64,000 nucleotides of DNA, from NCBI GenBank assembly GCA_900314995.1, contig OMXK01000015.1, forward strand, positions 42,677-106,676, given 5' to 3'. This DNA is from an uncultured Prevotella sp. GTDB taxonomy: Bacteria > Bacteroidota > Bacteroidia > Bacteroidales > Bacteroidaceae. Below, piece by piece: positions 62,535 through 64,000 of the stretch. The notes under the pieces are model-generated. The model was not told the origin of the DNA and did no database searches. It saw only the letters and a list, made by a program, of their open reading frames with translations. Made by a program: the position numbers and the translations under genes. The first letter of the stretch is position 1. Each line of letters begins with the position of its first letter.

Positions 62535-63797
62535 ATGACATTCTATTCTAAACACCATTCCCTGCCTATCCCGAAAGGTTGGAACAGAACCCGCCGGAAG
62601 GCTTTGCTCGCGGTATGTATGCTGCTGTGCATACAGCCGGCGGCCATTGCCCAGGAAACCGCCGACAGCGTGGAAGCGGACGGGAAGATGCCAGGGGTCA
62701 TCAAGCAGGTGCTCGACAGGCTTAACCGCCCCCCACGCTACCTCGATGACCGCTATGTGCGAAAGCCGCCGACCAAGTTCATTGTCACCCTGAGGGGCAG
62801 AGTGCAGCAGACCGGTGTGCGCATCAACGACTATTCGGAGTTGGATACCGACTGGGGGCTTGCCAACAGCACACAGGCCGACTTGCGTATGCAAGAGCGC
62901 CTCCATTACAAGGCAGGATGCTATATCACCTATTCAGGCATCCGTGCCGGACTGGGCATGAGCGTAGGGCGCAAGAGCGCCGAGAAGAGCACCTCCTTGT
63001 ACCTCGGCTGCATCAACTCATACTACGGGCTTACAGCCCAATATAACAATATCAAGGAGAAGGTGTCATCTGACGTGCATTCCACAGTGGACTATCATGG
63101 TGAGAACTACGAAAACGCCTCCATGGAGGGCGACACTTACATGGAGTCGGACTATCCTGCCGACATGCGCGAGATACAACTCGACGGCTACTATGCCTTC
63201 AACCGCCGCCGCTTCGCCTATACCGCCGTATATGGCGGCAGTGTCGTGCAGCGACGTTCTGCCGGCTCGTGGATGCTGGGAATGAAGTACCTCTATGGGC
63301 GGGTGAAGTTCGACTCCAGGGAATCCATTTTCCCCACCCACGTCGGCGGCATCACACGGTTTACCACCCAACAGTTGTCCGTAGGCGGAGGCTACAGTTA
63401 CAACCTCGTACTCCTGAACCGTGACGAAAGCGGTCCACTCCTGCGCGGTCTTCGCAACCTCACTTTCAACGCCACCTTCATGCCGATGGTCACCATGTTC
63501 AATCCGCTCACCATCTATTACGACAAAAACCTCGTGGAATGGTTCGGCTATGAGAACGACCACCGCACACGCAAGTCACATCCGGAACTCAACTACACTG
63601 CCACGACGGGCATGGCGCTGAGCATCGACCGCTTCAGTTTCGTCGTCAAAGTCCACTACGACAACTTCCGCTTCAACACAGGCTTACAGGATGAGAACCT
63701 GAAAAAACTGGGCGATGAGTATGCCATGCAGAAGAACCGCATGAAAGGGCGCTTCTTCAACTGGGGCGTGAGGGCAGATTTTCAAATAAAGTTTTAA
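62535..63797 (+). CDS. DUF4421 family outer-membrane-type protein
   Basis: A 420-residue protein with a signal peptide (about residues 20-40, LAVCMLLCIQPAAIAQ) and a body of many amphipathic beta strands ending in Phe (ADFQIKF), which suits an outer-membrane beta barrel. Segments such as YLDDRYVRKPPTKFIVTLRG and YYGLTAQYNN are typical of the Bacteroidetes DUF4421 family. Function unknown. The M13 peptidase gene follows after 21 bases. Confidence 0.82.
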   Translation: MTFYSKHHSLPIPKGWNRTRRKALLAVCMLLCIQPAAIAQETADSVEADGKMPGVIKQVLDRLNRPPRYLDDRYVRKPPTKFIVTLRGRVQQTGVRINDYSELDTDWGLANSTQADLRMQERLHYKAGCYITYSGIRAGLGMSVGRKSAEKSTSLYLGCINSYYGLTAQYNNIKEKVSSDVHSTVDYHGENYENASMEGDTYMESDYPADMREIQLDGYYAFNRRRFAYTAVYGGSVVQRRSAGSWMLGMKYLYGRVKFDSRESIFPTHVGGITRFTTQQLSVGGGYSYNLVLLNRDESGPLLRGLRNLTFNATFMPMVTMFNPLTIYYDKNLVEWFGYENDHRTRKSHPELNYTATTGMALSIDRFSFVVKVHYDNFRFNTGLQDENLKKLGDEYAMQKNRMKGRFFNWGVRADFQIKF

Positions 63798-63818
63798 CCA
63801 ATGTAATAAAAAAGAAGT

Positions 63819-64000
63819 ATGAAAAGAATCATGAAATGGGTGCTCGCCGCCACCCTCATCAGCGGCGCAAGCGTATTCACATCGTGTGTTGACAATTCAA
63901 TAGACAACCCGGTAGTGCCAGAGCCTGGAGAGCCCGCCGTGCCAGACCACTTCATCAATGAGGCATTGATGGACAAGACCGTCAAGCCCGGCGACGACTT
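63819..64000 (+). CDS. M13-family metallopeptidase lipoprotein (5' part only)
   Basis: The first 60 residues of a lipoprotein: signal peptide with lipobox VFTSC (Cys23), a short Pro/Glu-rich linker, then FINEALMDKTVKPGDD. That last segment is the usual N terminus of PepO/neprilysin-like M13 peptidases (normally followed by FYxYVNGxW). The zinc-binding HExxH would lie outside the window. The naming rests on the short N-terminal match. Confidence 0.65.
   Translation, partial: MKRIMKWVLAATLISGASVFTSCVDNSIDNPVVPEPGEPAVPDHFINEALMDKTVKPGDD

Overview
The window reads as a chromosomal segment of a Bacteroidales bacterium, most likely in the Prevotella group (Prevotellaceae). The grounds are the many intergenic regions carrying the Bacteroidetes promoter signature (TTTG, about 20 bases, then TAnnTTTG), weak or absent Shine-Dalgarno sites, Bacteroidetes-only families (DUF4296, DUF3256, DUF4421, DUF4494), a large type II-C Cas9 with a 47-base CRISPR repeat, and a predominance of housekeeping genes in short operons. 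Species cannot be named from the sequence alone.

Layout. 1-16.4 kb is core: dinB, kdsB, a MORN-repeat protein, glgB, two tandem acyl-CoA synthetases behind a promoter with paired operator-like dyads, an aminotransferase/FtsX-type permease pair, a pseudokinase/DUF4494/YggS group and an EFR1-type ferredoxin. 16.4-24.7 kb is accessory: repeat element A, then a compact CRISPR-Cas9 locus (tracrRNA, cas9, six-repeat array, no cas1/cas2/cas4), a DUF2971 protein and a DUF4143-type ATPase. 24.8-44.9 kb is mostly core: TPR protein, phosphohexomutase, Dcu transporter, a broken ileS, DksA-like protein, lspA, DUF4296 lipoprotein, nucleoside permease, rsmE, paaK, DUF3256, proS, an OmpA lipoprotein, mtgA, a TrmH-family methylase, M64 peptidase and a short folK. 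45.0-51.7 kb is a second accessory stretch opened by repeat element B. It holds a nucleotidyltransferase remnant, a DUF6169-like/53-aa pair, a membrane-anchored deiminase operon, an EEP hydrolase and broken polyvalent-protein kinase genes. 52-64 kb is core again: serC, a four-helix-bundle cassette, serA, rho, engB, an ABC-F ATPase, recR, a glycosyltransferase, a GNAT enzyme, two tRNA-Asp genes, DUF4421 and the start of an M13 peptidase.

Most notable. (1) In the CRISPR locus the only cas9 promoter I can find lies upstream of the tracrRNA gene and points the other way, so the cas9 mRNA leader would contain the full complement of the tracrRNA. The leader-proximal repeat has also lost its tracrRNA-pairing half. 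(2) Two copies of a roughly 470-bp noncoding element (16609-17069 and 45027-45508) carry opposed arrays of an 11-nt motif around a 16-bp perfect palindrome, and each sits at the edge of an accessory region. (3) A small four-helix-bundle gene is inserted between serC and serA inside 31-bp inverted repeats built from heptamers. A similar heptamer tract without a cassette precedes recR. (4) A three-gene operon encodes a membrane-anchored agmatine-deiminase-like enzyme, a LysM-TonB fusion and a lipoprotein. (5) ileS carries an internal frameshifting deletion.
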